A stretch of DNA of 64,000 bases from Glaciibacter superstes DSM 21135. Its GTDB lineage: Bacteria > Actinomycetota > Actinomycetes > Actinomycetales > Microbacteriaceae. The notes beneath the pieces were generated by a model. That model made no database searches, was not told the origin of the DNA, and saw nothing but the letters and a program-made list of their open reading frames with translations. Made by a program: the position numbers and the translations under genes. Below, piece by piece: positions 23,859-36,300 of this stretch. The stretch is taken from positions 124,001 through 188,000 of the forward strand of contig NZ_ATWH01000009.1 of assembly GCF_000421145.1 (NCBI RefSeq), in the 5' to 3' direction. The first letter of the stretch is position 1. Every line of letters starts with the position of its first letter.

Positions 23859-26378
23859 ATGCAACGAGGGCGGCTTCGAGTGCTGCTCGGTGCCGCCCCC
23901 GGCGTCGGGAAGACGTACACCATGCTCGAGGAAGGCAAACGCCTCCTCAGCGAAGGCAAAGACGTGGTCGTCGCGGTCGTGGAAACCCACGGCCGCGCCG
24001 CCACGACCACCATGGCCGAAGGCATCGAGGTCATTCCTCGCATGGTCGTCTCGCATCGCGGGGTGACGCTGACCGAGATGGATCTCGGTGCCGTCCTCGC
24101 CCGGAAACCAGACATCGCGCTCGTCGATGAACTCGCCCACACCAATGCCCCCGGCTCGGAACATGAGAAGCGTTGGCAGGATGTCGAGGTTCTGCTCGAC
24201 GCGGGCATCACTGTGATGTCGACCGTCAACATCCAGCACATCGAGTCCCTCAACGATGTTGTGGAGCAGATCACCGGCGTACCCCAGCGGGAGACGATCC
24301 CCGATGAAGTGCTCAGGGCTGCTGACCAGATCGAGGTCGTCGACCTGGCCCCGCAGGCACTCCGCGATCGCTTGGCAGACGGGCGCGTGTACCCCGCCGA
24401 GCGCATCGATGCCGCCCTGTCGAACTACTTTCGGCTCGGCAATCTCACCGCGTTGCGCGAACTCGCGTTGCTGTGGCTCGCCGACGAGGTCGACAGCGCG
24501 CTGAAGAACTACCGTGCCGCACACGGAATCGACAGCAAATGGGAAGCCCGCGAGCGGGTCATCGTCGCCCTGACCGGCGGACCAGAAGGCGAGACGCTCA
24601 TCCGCCGCGGTGCGCGGATCGCGGCCCGTTCCGCGGGCGGCGAGCTCCTGGCCGTGCACGTCACCGGTCAGGACGGGCTGCGTGCCGCCCATCCGGAGGC
24701 CCTGGCGACACAACGAGCGCTAGTGGACAAGCTCGGCGGAACGTACCACCAGGTGATCGGCGACGATATCCCGCATTCCCTGGTTGAATTCGCGAAGGGG
24801 GCCAATGCCACCCAGCTCGTTGTGGGAGTCAGCAGGCGAAGCCGTCTCCTCGCCGCGTTGACCGGACCCGGGATCGGTGCCACGATCATCCGCGAGTCGG
24901 GGGACATCGATGTCCACATTGTCACCCACTCCGCGGCTGGTGGTCGTTTTACGCTGCCTCGGCTGGCTGGCGCACTCACCCTGAGACGCCAGATCGCCGG
25001 CTTTGGCCTGGCACTCGTTGGCGGACCGCTCCTGACCTGGCTGCTCGCGGTACTCCGCAGCGATGATTCCATCACGAGCGACGTCCTCAGTTACCAGCTT
25101 CTTGTTGTGGTGGTGGCTCTCGTCGGCGGAATCTGGCCGGCGCTTTTCGCCGCGCTCCTGTCTGGCCTCACCCTCGACTACTTCTTCGTCGAGCCGTTGT
25201 ACACCGTTACTGTCGACGAACCATTTCACCTGCTTGCACTTGTGCTGTACGTACTCAACGCCGTGTTGGTGAGCTATGTGGTCGACCAGGCGGCCCGCCG
25301 CTCCCGCGCCGCACAACGCGCCGCCGCCGAATCCGAACTACTCGCGACGATCTCCGGGAGCGTACTTCGCGGCCAAAGTGCACTCCAGGCACTCGTCAGC
25401 CGCACCAGGGAAGCCTTCAGCCTCACCGGCGTGCGCCTCGTCGCTGGAGACACCGTCCTCGCCAGGGAGGGCGAACCCACTCCAGACGAGCACTACACGA
25501 GCATCCCGGTCGGGACACGCGCCGTACTCGAGCTCCACGGCGGAGATCTCCGGGCCTCCGAACGCCGACTTCTCGCGGTGATCGCCGCACAGATCGACAC
25601 TGTTCTGGAGCATTCTGATCTCGCAGAGACGGCAAGCGAGATGGGCCCTCTCGCCGAGGCCGACCGTGTCAGAACCGCACTTCTCTCCGCCGTCAGCCAC
25701 GACCTCCGCCGCCCTCTCGCCGCCGCCACAGCGGCCGTCAGCGGACTCCGCTCCACCGAGGTGTCCTGGTCCGCCACCGATCGCGAAGAGCTCCTGGCGA
25801 CGGCCGAAGAAAGCCTCGGGACGCTCGCCTCCCTCGTCACCGACCTGCTCGACGTCAGCCGGGTGCAGGCCGGCGTGCTGGGTGTTTCACTTCAGCCGAT
25901 CGACGCTGAAGACGTGATCCTGCCCGCCCTCGACGAGCTGAATCTCGGCCCAGGAGAGGTCGAACTCGATCTCGCCGCCGGTCTTCCGCCGTTGTCTGCC
26001 GACCCCGGTCTGCTCCAGCGGGTGATCGTCAATATCCTCGCCAACGCGACCCGTTTCGCGCCACTCGGCACGCGAGTACGAATCACCACCAGTACTTTCG
26101 GCGGCAGCATCGAGATCCGGATAATCGACCACGGTCCCGGCATTGCTCCCGAACGTCGGGGCGACATCTTCCTCCCCTTCCAACGCCTTGGCGACACCGA
26201 CAACCTCACCGGCCTTGGCCTTGGGCTCGCCCTCTCCAAAGGATTCACCGAAGGCATGGGCGGCTCCCTCGAACCGGAAAGCACCCCGGGTGGCGGGCTC
26301 ACCATGGTCATCGCCCTCACCGCTGCACACCAGAACCAGAAATCCCCGAAGAACGAGAAGAGCCAGGACGCACAGTGA
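23859..26378 (+). CDS. kdpD: sensor histidine kinase KdpD
   Basis: 839 residues. The N-terminal KdpD domain has a Walker A-like GAAPGVGKTYTML (about 11-23) and LVDELAHTNAPG. A universal-stress-like domain follows (about 225-355). Four membrane helices lie at about 380-480, then a GAF-like segment. The kinase core has LLSAVSHDLRRPLAAATAA with phospho-acceptor His614, the N box VNILANATRFAP, and DHGPGIAPE and GLGLALSKGF. KdpD senses low potassium or osmotic stress and phosphorylates KdpE. It overlaps kdpE by 4 bp. Its position after kdpC in the same direction means that it is expressed with its targets. Confidence 0.96.
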   Translation: MQRGRLRVLLGAAPGVGKTYTMLEEGKRLLSEGKDVVVAVVETHGRAATTTMAEGIEVIPRMVVSHRGVTLTEMDLGAVLARKPDIALVDELAHTNAPGSEHEKRWQDVEVLLDAGITVMSTVNIQHIESLNDVVEQITGVPQRETIPDEVLRAADQIEVVDLAPQALRDRLADGRVYPAERIDAALSNYFRLGNLTALRELALLWLADEVDSALKNYRAAHGIDSKWEARERVIVALTGGPEGETLIRRGARIAARSAGGELLAVHVTGQDGLRAAHPEALATQRALVDKLGGTYHQVIGDDIPHSLVEFAKGANATQLVVGVSRRSRLLAALTGPGIGATIIRESGDIDVHIVTHSAAGGRFTLPRLAGALTLRRQIAGFGLALVGGPLLTWLLAVLRSDDSITSDVLSYQLLVVVVALVGGIWPALFAALLSGLTLDYFFVEPLYTVTVDEPFHLLALVLYVLNAVLVSYVVDQAARRSRAAQRAAAESELLATISGSVLRGQSALQALVSRTREAFSLTGVRLVAGDTVLAREGEPTPDEHYTSIPVGTRAVLELHGGDLRASERRLLAVIAAQIDTVLEHSDLAETASEMGPLAEADRVRTALLSAVSHDLRRPLAAATAAVSGLRSTEVSWSATDREELLATAEESLGTLASLVTDLLDVSRVQAGVLGVSLQPIDAEDVILPALDELNLGPGEVELDLAAGLPPLSADPGLLQRVIVNILANATRFAPLGTRVRITTSTFGGSIEIRIIDHGPGIAPERRGDIFLPFQRLGDTDNLTGLGLGLALSKGFTEGMGGSLEPESTPGGGLTMVIALTAAHQNQKSPKNEKSQDAQ

Positions 26379-27073
26379 AGATCCTCATCGCCGACGACGA
26401 CCCACAGATGCTCCGCGCCTTGCGCGTCACCCTCGGTGCGCGCGGATACGAGATCATCACCGCAGCCAACGGAACAACAGCGATCAACGCCGCTATCGAA
26501 CACCGTCCCGATATCTTCATGCTCGACCTCGGCATGCCAGAACTCGACGGCATCCAGGTCATCCAGGCCCTGCGAGGATGGACGCAGGCGCCCATTCTCG
26601 TCGTCTCCGGCCGCGCAGGAGCCGCCGACAAGGTCGAAGCACTCGACGCCGGCGCCGATGACTACGTCACCAAACCGTTCTCCATCGACGAGCTTCTCGC
26701 CCGCCTCCGAGCTCTCACCCGTCGTGTTCCGAATCAGGAAACCTTTCCGGTTACCATGATCGCCGACGTCACCATAGACCTCGGCGCCAAGTTCATCACC
26801 AGAACCACCGCGAACGGCGCCGAATCCATCCGCCTCACCCCCACCGAGTGGAAGGTGCTCACCATCCTGGTGCGTAACGCCGGCAAGCTCGTCACCCGGC
26901 AGAGCCTCCTCACTGAGATCTGGGGCTCCGAACACGTCACCGACACCGGTTACCTCCGCCTGTACATAGCTCAACTGCGCAAGAAGATCGAACCCGATCC
27001 CAACCGGCCCCGCTACCTGCTCACCGAAGCAGGAATGGGCTATCGATTCCGGCCTGAAGCCGATCCACGCTGA
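26375..27073 (+). CDS. kdpE: response regulator KdpE
   Basis: 232 residues. The receiver domain has acidic ADDDP near residues 6-10, phospho-acceptor Asp in IFMLDLGMPELDG (near 51) and Lys in DDYVTKPFSIDEL. The C-terminal winged helix has IRLTPTEWKVLTILVR and LRLYIAQLRKKIEPD, the KdpE/OmpR pattern. It activates kdpFABC when phosphorylated by KdpD. The start overlaps the kdpD stop by 4 bp. Only 48 bp separate its stop from the convergent asd stop; a small GGCGGC/GCCGCC dyad over the asd end may stop transcription from both sides. Confidence 0.96.
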   Translation: MKILIADDDPQMLRALRVTLGARGYEIITAANGTTAINAAIEHRPDIFMLDLGMPELDGIQVIQALRGWTQAPILVVSGRAGAADKVEALDAGADDYVTKPFSIDELLARLRALTRRVPNQETFPVTMIADVTIDLGAKFITRTTANGAESIRLTPTEWKVLTILVRNAGKLVTRQSLLTEIWGSEHVTDTGYLRLYIAQLRKKIEPDPNRPRYLLTEAGMGYRFRPEADPR

Positions 27074-27121
27074 CCCACAGGTCGCCGCCGCAATCGCGCC
27101 AGGAGAGGACTGAGTCGGCGG

Positions 27122-28376
<1,255 letters not shown>

Positions 28377-28413
28377 CCCGGAAATCGTGGTTGGTGGATG
28401 GACGGGAAGGCGG

Positions 28414-29715
28414 CTAGCGGCCGGTGCCGGCGTGCACGATGGCTTCGTCTTCGGCGTCGAGGCCGAAAGCGGTGTGCACAACCCGCAGTGCGTCGGTGAC
28501 GCTGTCGGCACGGGTGACGACCGAAATGCGAATCTCGCTGGTCGAGATCATCTCGATGTTGATGCCGGCATCCGACAGTGATCCAAAGAGCTTCGCTGAG
28601 ACGCCGGAATTCGTGCGCATGCCGGCACCGACCAGGGCGAGCTTGCCGATCTGGTCGTCGTACTGCAGCGACTGGAACCCGGCGTCGTCTTTCTCCGCCT
28701 CAAGCGCCTGCATCACCCGGTGCCCATCGTTCATCGGCACGGTGAAGGAGATATCGGTGCGGCCCGTCGCGGCCGACGACACGTTCTGCACGATCATGTC
28801 GACGTTCGCATTCGTCTTCGCGACGATCTTGAAGATCTGCGCCGCCTTGCCCGGAATGTCTGGCACACCGACGACGGTGATCTTGGCCTCGCTGAGGTCG
28901 GCGGCCACGCCGGCAATCATGGGATCTTCCACGGCGTTCTCTTCTCTCTCGGCTGCAGAACCGCCGAGGCGAATCGGCGCATCCGGGTTGTAGACGATGG
29001 TGCCCTCGTTGTTGTTGAACGAGGAGCGAACGTGCAACGTGACGTTATGCCTGCGGGCATATTCCACTGCGCGAATATACAAGACCTTGGCCCCGTTTGC
29101 GGCGAGCTCAAGCATTTCCTCGCTGGTGATGCGATCAATTTTACGCGCCAATGGCACCACCCGGGGGTCAGACGTGAAAACGCCGTCGACATCCGTATAG
29201 ATCTCGCAGATGTCGGCATCGAGGGCAGCGGCGAGGGCGACGGCGGTGGTGTCTGAGCCGCCCCGTCCGAGCGTTGTGATGTCTTTGGTGTCGCGGTTGA
29301 AGCCCTGGAAGCCGGCGACGATGACGATCGCACCTTCGTCGAGGGCCTCGCGAAGCCGCACCGGGGTCACGTCGACGATGCGTGCAGACCCGTGCTGGGC
29401 ATCCGTGATCATGCCGGCCTGGCTGCCGGTGAACGATCGCGCGTCATGGCCCATGCTCTTGATGGCCATGGCCAGCAGTGCCATCGAGATGCGCTCTCCT
29501 GCGGTGAGAAGCATGTCGAGTTCGCGCGGCGCCGGAATAGGGGTGACCTCATGGGCGAGGTCGAGGAGTTCGTCTGTGGTGTCGCCCATGGCGCTCACCG
29601 CGACAACCACATCATTGCCCGCTTTGCGCGTTTCGACGATGCGTTTGGCGACTCGCCTGATGCCTTCGGCGTCCGAAACGGACGATCCGCCGAACTTCTG
29701 CACAATCAGGCTCAC
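28414..29715 (-). CDS. lysC: aspartate kinase
   Basis: 433 residues from GTG 29715, which has GGAG 8 bp upstream. A frame extended to 29745 exists but its extra residues precede the universal [10 protein letters not shown] start. The kinase domain has [13 protein letters not shown] and [19 protein letters not shown]. Two C-terminal ACT domains (about 270-345 and 350-425) contain [18 protein letters not shown] and [20 protein letters not shown], the lysine/threonine feedback sites. It catalyses the first step from aspartate. Actinobacterial lysC genes often encode a second internal product, the beta subunit, from an in-frame start; the GTG and ATG codons near residue 265 would allow it here. 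Confidence 0.95.
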   Translation of the reverse strand: MSLIVQKFGGSSVSDAEGIRRVAKRIVETRKAGNDVVVAVSAMGDTTDELLDLAHEVTPIPAPRELDMLLTAGERISMALLAMAIKSMGHDARSFTGSQAGMITDAQHGSARIVDVTPVRLREALDEGAIVIVAGFQGFNRDTKDITTLGRGGSDTTAVALAAALDADICEIYTDVDGVFTSDPRVVPLARKIDRITSEEMLELAANGAKVLYIRAVEYARRHNVTLHVRSSFNNNEGTIVYNPDAPIRLGGSAAEREENAVEDPMIAGVAADLSEAKITVVGVPDIPGKAAQIFKIVAKTNANVDMIVQNVSSAATGRTDISFTVPMNDGHRVMQALEAEKDDAGFQSLQYDDQIGKLALVGAGMRTNSGVSAKLFGSLSDAGINIEMISTSEIRISVVTRADSVTDALRVVHTAFGLDAEDEAIVHAGTGR

Positions 29716-29759
29716 GTGGCACTCCAGGGTTGGGAAACCGGGCACGGGCCCGAGGCTCC

Positions 29760-29809
29760 ATTCTAATTGCTCCCATATTCCCCGGCTGCCATGTGACGAG
29801 AGCCGTCAC
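29760..29809 (-). promoter_or_regulatory. lysC promoter -10 and small hairpin after recR
   Basis: TAGAAT on the minus strand (complement of 29760-29765) is a good -10 box about 45 bp before the lysC start. No convincing -35 is visible. GTGACG (29793-29798) and CGTCAC (29804-29809) form a short hairpin upstream of it that could help end recR transcription. The rest of the 168-bp gap shows nothing further. Confidence 0.4.
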
Positions 29810-29883
29810 GAACGGATGCCGTGGGTGCGTTCCTGGGCGGCGATCACCTGGCTTGCGCGGGTGCAGAGCCGGCGCCGGGCGGG

Positions 29884-30483
29884 TTAGCCCGTGACGGTGC
29901 GGCGGCCTTCGAAGGCGCGGCCGAGGGTGACCTCGTCGGCGTACTCCAGGTCTCCGCCAACCGGGAGCCCGGAGGCGAGTCTGGTGACTTTGATCTCCAG
30001 GGTGGTGAGCAGCCGAGAGAGGTACGTGGCGGTCGCCTCGCCCTCGAGGTTCGGATCGGTGGCGATGATGACCTCCTGCACTGTGCTGTCGGCAAGTCGC
30101 TGCATGAGTTGACGGATGCTGAGGTCGTCAGGTCCGACGCCGTCGATGGGGCTGATGGCACCGCCGAGCACGTGATACAGCCCGCGGAACTCGCGGGTGC
30201 GCTCGATCGCGACGACGTCTTTCGCCTCTTCAACGACGCAGATCGTTGCCGGGCTGCGTCGCGGATCGCGACAGATGCCGCAGGTCTGCTGCTCGGAGAC
30301 ATTGCCGCAGATCTCGCAGAAACGCACCTTTTCGCGCACTTCAAGCAGCACGTTGGCGAGGCGCGAGACGTCGAACGTCTGCGTCTGCAGGATGTGGAAC
30401 GCAATGCGCTGGGCAGACTTCGGGCCGATGCCCGGAAGCCGGCCGAGTTCATCGATAAGTTCCTGGACGATTCCTTCGTACAT
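29884..30483 (-). CDS. recR: recombination mediator RecR
   Basis: 199 residues, normal length. The N-terminal helix-hairpin-helix includes [20 protein letters not shown]. The zinc site is [18 protein letters not shown] (four cysteines at about 57-72). The Toprim domain has [16 protein letters not shown] and [16 protein letters not shown]. RecR with RecF/RecO loads RecA at gaps and ends. It begins 5 bp after dnaX. The ybaB/ebfC gene that commonly sits between dnaX and recR in bacteria is absent from this spot. Confidence 0.96.
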   Translation of the reverse strand: MYEGIVQELIDELGRLPGIGPKSAQRIAFHILQTQTFDVSRLANVLLEVREKVRFCEICGNVSEQQTCGICRDPRRSPATICVVEEAKDVVAIERTREFRGLYHVLGGAISPIDGVGPDDLSIRQLMQRLADSTVQEVIIATDPNLEGEATATYLSRLLTTLEIKVTRLASGLPVGGDLEYADEVTLGRAFEGRRTVTG

Positions 30484-30488
30484 ACGCC

Positions 30489-33083
30489 TCAGGCACCTCT
30501 CGGACGGGTGGCCGGATCGTGCGGCTGCTCTTCGAGGAACGTCGCCCCGAGAATTTCGCGCACGACGGACTCACCGTAGCGCTGCTTCTCCCCGAACGCT
30601 GGCGCCTTGCCCTGAGGCCGCAACCGTGGGCTGGACTGTGGGCTGGCCGGGGGTTGCTGCGCTGTCGTTTGCTGCGCCGTGGTTTGTGGCGCCGTGGTTT
30701 GCTGCACTGGCGCCTGTGTGGGTGGCGCTTGCGGGGCAACGGATGCCGCCGGCGTCGCACGCGCTGGCGTGTCATCTTCCCGGGGTGGCGCGGTCGTCGC
30801 CCAACCGTCGGCGGTGGTGGTGGCGTCCGTGGTGGTGGGGGCTGCGGCGATGCCCGGGGTGGGGCTTGGCACAGCGGATGCTTCCGGACCGAAGTCGTGG
30901 GGCACCTCGTCTTCGAACGGCGGCGGCTCCTCGTCGAACGGAGGTTCGTCCGCGAAGGCGGCCGGGGGTGGGGTCTGGTTCCCCCGCGCGGCCGATGACG
31001 CCGACGTTGCTGCGGGCCGCGCCTCCGCTTCGGTGCCGGCCGGTGCAGCCGCGCCCGAAACAGCCGCGCCCGAATCCGCGGTGCCGGAGCCGGGGATCGC
31101 AACGGTAGTCCAGCCGCTTGACGCCGGTTTGGTGGCCGCCGGATTTGTGGCCGCCTGTGTGGTGGCCGCCTGTGTGGTGGCCGCCGGATTTGTGGCCGCC
31201 TGTGTTGCGGCCGGTTTTGTGGCGGCAGGCGCCTGCGCGACGCTCGCGGACACATCCGCATCCGGCGCAGACGACGGATCGGCGGGCACTGACCCGCCGG
31301 TGCCCCGTGCTTCGGTGCCCCGTGCTTCGGTGCCCCGTGCTTCGGTGCTCGCGTCCACGCGCGCGATGAGCTTCGGAGTGAAGCCAAGCAGCGCGTTCAC
31401 CGCCTGCTTCAGGTAGTCGCCGACGCCCTGTCCAGGAGCAGCAGTCTGCTTGAGACTGTCGACATCCTTCTGGCTGGGGAACGATAGAACCAGCATCTCG
31501 CCGTCACGAAGCTCTCGCACCTGCGCCGTGTACAGCACCAGCCAGGCGTTCATCTTCGCGGACTTCACGGCCTCGAGCACCTCGGGCCAGGTGTCACGCA
31601 CCTGCTGCAGCGTGACCGGGCCGATGGGCGCTGGACGCGCCGGTGTGCCAGGCGCGGTGCCGGACGCGGTGCCGGACTCCCCCCTGTTCATGTCACCGGA
31701 AACATCACGAATCGCACCGGTGTCACCCGAAACATCACGAATCGAGCCGGTTGGGATCGGTTCTGCTGTTCTGGCGACCGGTGTCGCGGCGACCGGCGCC
31801 GCAGCATCCGTCGCCGACTTCACAGGAGCTGCGGCCGACCTGGCGGCCGCCGTGTCTACCGCGACGGTGTGCGCCGAGGTCTCTACCTCGGCGGCAACCG
31901 GCGTCGCGGCCACGCCGTCGACCCCGACCCGGCGCTCAAGCCGCTCGACGCGGGCGAGCGCGCCCCGGGTGGAGTCGTCGCTCGCGGGGATGAGGGCGCG
32001 CGCGATCATCAGTTCGAGGTGCAGCCGCGGCGACGTGGCGCCGGTCATCTCGGTGAGCGCAGCGTTCAGGATGTCGGCGGTGCGCGACAGTTCGGCCGGC
32101 CCGAACTTCGATGACTGCGTGTTCATGTGGTCGATCTCGTCTCGCGGAACCCCACGCAGCACAGCCGCAGCACCCTCTGCGCCGGCGGCGGCAACGATGA
32201 TCAGGTCGCGCATGCGCTCGAGGAGGTCTTCGACGAAACGGCGAGGATCTTGACCGGTCTGGATCACGCGGTCGACGGCATCGAACGCGGCGGACGAATC
32301 ACGCGCGGCGATCGCGTCGATCGCATCGTCGAGCAGTGCGCCGTGGGTATAACCGAGGAGGGCGACCGCGCGGTCGTACGACACGGAGTGCCCGTCGGAG
32401 CCGGCGATCAACTGGTCGAGCAGGGAGAGCGTGTCTCGTGGAGACCCGCCACCGGCCCGCACCACAAGCGGCAGAACGCCCGGCGCGACCTGAATGCCCT
32501 CGCTCTCGCACAGCGACTGCGCGTATTCGAGCATCTGCGCCGGCGGCACCAGGCGGAACGGATAGTGGTGGGTGCGCGACCGGATCGTGCCGATGACCTT
32601 CTCAGGCTCGGTGGTCGCGAAGATGAACTTGACGTGCTCTGGCGGCTCTTCGACGATCTTCAGCAGCGCGTTGAAACCCTGAGGCGTGACCATGTGCGCC
32701 TCGTCGAGGATGAAGATCTTGTACCGGTCGCGGGCGGGAGCGAAGATCGCGCGCTCACGGATGTCGCGAGCATCGTCGACGCCGTTGTGGCTGGCCGCGT
32801 CGATCTCCACGACGTCAAGCGAACCGCTGCCGTCGCGGGAGAGCTCGATGCAACTCGGGCAGACGCCGCACGGGGTGTCGGTCGGGCCCTCAGCGCAGTT
32901 CAGGCAGCGGGCCAGAATGCGGGCGGATGTCGTCTTGCCGCAGCCGCGCGGGCCGCTGAACAAATAGGCATGGTTGACCCGGTTGGTGCGGAGCGCCGTC
33001 ATCAGCGGTTCCGTCACCTGGGACTGGCCGATCATCTCGGCGAATGTCTCTGGCCGATAACGGCGATATAAGGCGGTGACCAC
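30489..33083 (-). CDS. dnaX: DNA polymerase III subunit gamma/tau
   Basis: 864 residues. The clamp-loader ATPase occupies about 1-360: [15 protein letters not shown], Walker [20 protein letters not shown], a zinc site with CLNC, CGVC and PSC cysteines, Walker [10 protein letters not shown] and sensor [10 protein letters not shown]. Domain III follows. The second half is a long, disordered, Ala/Thr/Pro-rich tau region with several in-frame tandem repeats, such as TEARG three times (DNA 31299-31343, 15-bp units), blocks of [13 protein letters not shown] (31120-31212) and IRDVSGD twice. No frameshift slippery site is obvious. It loads beta clamps and couples polymerases at the fork. The GTG at 33083 is the assumed start. 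Confidence 0.95.
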   Translation of the reverse strand: MVTALYRRYRPETFAEMIGQSQVTEPLMTALRTNRVNHAYLFSGPRGCGKTTSARILARCLNCAEGPTDTPCGVCPSCIELSRDGSGSLDVVEIDAASHNGVDDARDIRERAIFAPARDRYKIFILDEAHMVTPQGFNALLKIVEEPPEHVKFIFATTEPEKVIGTIRSRTHHYPFRLVPPAQMLEYAQSLCESEGIQVAPGVLPLVVRAGGGSPRDTLSLLDQLIAGSDGHSVSYDRAVALLGYTHGALLDDAIDAIAARDSSAAFDAVDRVIQTGQDPRRFVEDLLERMRDLIIVAAAGAEGAAAVLRGVPRDEIDHMNTQSSKFGPAELSRTADILNAALTEMTGATSPRLHLELMIARALIPASDDSTRGALARVERLERRVGVDGVAATPVAAEVETSAHTVAVDTAAARSAAAPVKSATDAAAPVAATPVARTAEPIPTGSIRDVSGDTGAIRDVSGDMNRGESGTASGTAPGTPARPAPIGPVTLQQVRDTWPEVLEAVKSAKMNAWLVLYTAQVRELRDGEMLVLSFPSQKDVDSLKQTAAPGQGVGDYLKQAVNALLGFTPKLIARVDASTEARGTEARGTEARGTGGSVPADPSSAPDADVSASVAQAPAATKPAATQAATNPAATTQAATTQAATNPAATKPASSGWTTVAIPGSGTADSGAAVSGAAAPAGTEAEARPAATSASSAARGNQTPPPAAFADEPPFDEEPPPFEDEVPHDFGPEASAVPSPTPGIAAAPTTTDATTTADGWATTAPPREDDTPARATPAASVAPQAPPTQAPVQQTTAPQTTAQQTTAQQPPASPQSSPRLRPQGKAPAFGEKQRYGESVVREILGATFLEEQPHDPATRPRGA

Positions 33084-33227
33084 GCCTCAATCGTAGTCGG
33101 CGCCACTGACAACGGCCCTGCCTCTGCGATGTGGGCGACAACCTCGCAGCGAGGTGCTCGACCATGTGGCAGCGACGCCGGCATGCTGCGCCGGAACCTT
33201 TGGTTTGCGACCAATGTGACATTTCGG

Positions 33228-33310
33228 TTGACAGTCGAACCCTCGCTCGACAGACTCAATGATGTTTGCGTAAACATCCGCTTCTTTTGTAGATGTTTAC
33301 GTGAACACGA
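33228..33310 (+). promoter_or_regulatory. GH30 promoter region with two LacI-type operators
   Basis: TTGACA at 33228-33233 is a candidate -35 box; the -10 is unclear. GATGTTTGCGTAAACATC (33262-33279) is an 18-bp palindrome with one mismatch, and GATGTTTACGTGAACACG (33293-33310) is a weaker copy 31 bp downstream. The first is identical to a site before the sugar-importer operon at 43815. Two sites downstream of a -35 box suit repression by looping or blocking. The remainder of the 280-bp gap after dnaX shows no gene. Confidence 0.72.
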
Positions 33311-33363
33311 TCGTGTTCGGCAGCCATCGGCTGCGGGATGTCCAACGGAGGAAAGGTCCATCC

Positions 33364-36300
33364 ATGACAGCGTCGTCACCCGCGCGCACACGCGTGCTTG
33401 CAGCAACAACAGTGCTGGCGTTCAGCGCCATCAGCATCGGATTGAGCGGTGTGACGTCGCCACCCGCCAGTGCCGCAGAGGCGAATCCCGTCACCATCAC
33501 GCCCAACCCGGCCTATCAGAACGAGGCATTCGAAGGCTGGGGCACAAGCCTTGTCTGGTTCGCCAATGCGACGGGTGACTACCCAGAAGCTGTGCGGCAA
33601 GACCTCTTCGACAAGGTCTTCGGCGAAGACGGCCTGAACCTCAACATCGCCCGCTATAACATCGGTGGCGGCAACGCGAGCGACGTGCCCTCATACCTCC
33701 GCCCCGGCGGCGCCGTTGATGGATGGTGGAACCCCGACCTTGACGCGAGCGACGCCGATGGTGCGATCACCTCGAACTACGCAGACCGCGACCGGTATGC
33801 CGCGGCCTGGGGCGGGGAGGATCCCAACTCGTACAACTTCGACGCCGACAAGACGCAGCGCTGGTGGGTTGATGCCCTCAAGGACAAAATCACCAAGTGG
33901 GAAGCCTTCAGCAACTCTCCGCCCTACTTCATGACGGAGAGCGGCTATGCCTCCGGCGGGTTCGACTCGAGTGCGGAGCAGTTGAAGCCGTCATCCGTCG
34001 CGGACTTCGCGACCTACCTCAAGACCGTCGCCCAATCCGTCGAGGAGCAGGAGGGCATCCGTTTCGACACCATCGACCCCTTCAACGAGCCCAACACCAA
34101 CTACTGGGGCACGAGCATCGACAGCTCCACCGGGTGGCCGAACGGGGGTCGGCAGGAAGGCGCGCACGTCGGCCCGGCAATGCAGGACACCGTCATCAAG
34201 GCCCTCGCCGCCGAACTCGCGAAAGACAACACGACGACGGATGCCGTCATCTCTGCCATGGACGAGACGAATCCTGGCACATTTGCCACCAACTGGAACG
34301 GCTGGAGCCAGGAAGCCAAGGACTCGGTCGGCCAGCTCAATGTCCACACCTACGGCACGTCAGGGCGCTTGGGCGTTCGCGATATTGCCAAGAGCACCAG
34401 CAAGCCCCTGTGGATGAGCGAGGTTGGCGGCGACTGGGACGGCACCGGAGTCAACAATCAGACGAACATGAACAACGGCATCGGTATGGCGTCGCGGATC
34501 ATGGACGACCTGCGCGAGCTCGAGCCATCAGCGTGGGTGCTGTGGCAGCCGGTTGAGGACTACTACAACATGGAGAAGGTCGAGAAGCTGAACTGGGGCA
34601 GTGTGCTGATCGACTTCGACTGCAATGTCGACGGCAATTCGGTGCGCCGGCTCGCTGACGGCGATGCAGATCCTTCGTGCAAAGTGCTCACCAACGCGAA
34701 GTACAACACGCTGCGGAACTTCACGCACTACATCCTGCCCGGCGACCACATCATCCCGTCGACCAACAAACAGACGACCTCGGCCGTCACCGCGGACGGA
34801 ACCGGCGTCACCCTCGTGCACGCCAACAGTGACACCACCGCCCGCACCATCACGGTCGACCTCTCGAAGTTCGGCACGATCAACCAGGGCGCGACACTCA
34901 CTCCGATCGTCACGACAGAGTCGACGGCCGAAGACACGACCAAGAATGCTCTCGTGGAAGGAGAGGCCATCGCGGTCGACGCCGCCTCGAAGACCGCCGT
35001 CGTGACGGTTCCCGCCAAGTCGGTCAGCACCTTTGTGATCACGGGTGTCAGTGGGGTCGCAGAGGGTGCATCGCCACTTGAGGATGGCCACCAGTACCGG
35101 ATCGTCGGTGCCCAGAGCGGGAAGGCCATCACAGCCAACAACTCCGTCGATATCGGCACAACCCCCGGAGCCACGATCACGACCCTCGCCGCCACGAACG
35201 CCACCGTCGGACCGCAATTGTGGACGGCGGAAAAGGTGACGGACGGCCAGTCGAACGCGGAGCGTTTTGTGTTGCGCAGTGCGTCTGGCACGGCTCTTGC
35301 AGCGACGAGTTCCGGCACGGTGCTCGTCGAATCATCGCGAGAGGATGCCGCCGCCGATCCGTCACAACAATGGATCTTGACCAGCTCCGACGGTTCGAAC
35401 TGGAGCCTCGTCAACTGCGAGATTCCATCTGCGCTCGAGATCCCAGGAGGCTCGACCGTCGAGGGCGCGCCCGTGAACGTCTATACATCAAACGGCGGCG
35501 GCAACCAGTCGTGGTCGTTCCAAAGTACTCAGCTCCTCGGCTTCTCGCCGGTGGTCGTGAACACCGTCGCAGGCGTTCCCGCGTCGCTGCCAGCCGCTGT
35601 CACGCCGCTGTATGCGACCGGACCCGGTACGCCCGTCGGGGTCACCTGGCGCACCGAAGGCATTGATTGGAATGACGGTCCCATCACAGTGACCGGGTCG
35701 GGAACGGATGTCTTCGGCACCGCTTTCGATTCCGTGACGGCAACCGTCGAGGTCGGTGGATTCGCCTCCACCGACCCGGTCTCGCTCACAACGTACGCGG
35801 GAATTTCGCGTGACACGGTGATCGCCGCCGCACCGACAACGGTGCCGGCACAGATCGGGGCGAGCACGAACCGCTTCGATGCCGCCGTGACGTGGAATTG
35901 GGACGACCTGACGACCGAGCAGCTGGCTGCCGTCGGCGTCGTCACAGTCTCGGGAAGCGCGCTCTCGAACGACGCCTCCGCTGACCCACTCGACGCCACG
36001 CTGTCGATCATCATCACCGAAGCCGGCGAGGTGAACGTCGCGGTGGCAGGCACCACGACCGCCACCGCCACGTCGACGGAGTCCGGCTATTCGGTCGACA
36101 ACACGCGCAACGGCGTGACCAGCGACAAGGGTTGGTCGAACTGGCGCAGCAGCAACAAGCCGACCTCGGACACGCTGACTTACAACCTGGGCACTGCCAC
36201 GCCACTCACCAGCTCGACGATGCACTTCTACCGCGACGGTGGCGCGACGAGTTGGCCGGCATCGATCACCGTGGAGTACCTGGATGAAGGTGACACATGG

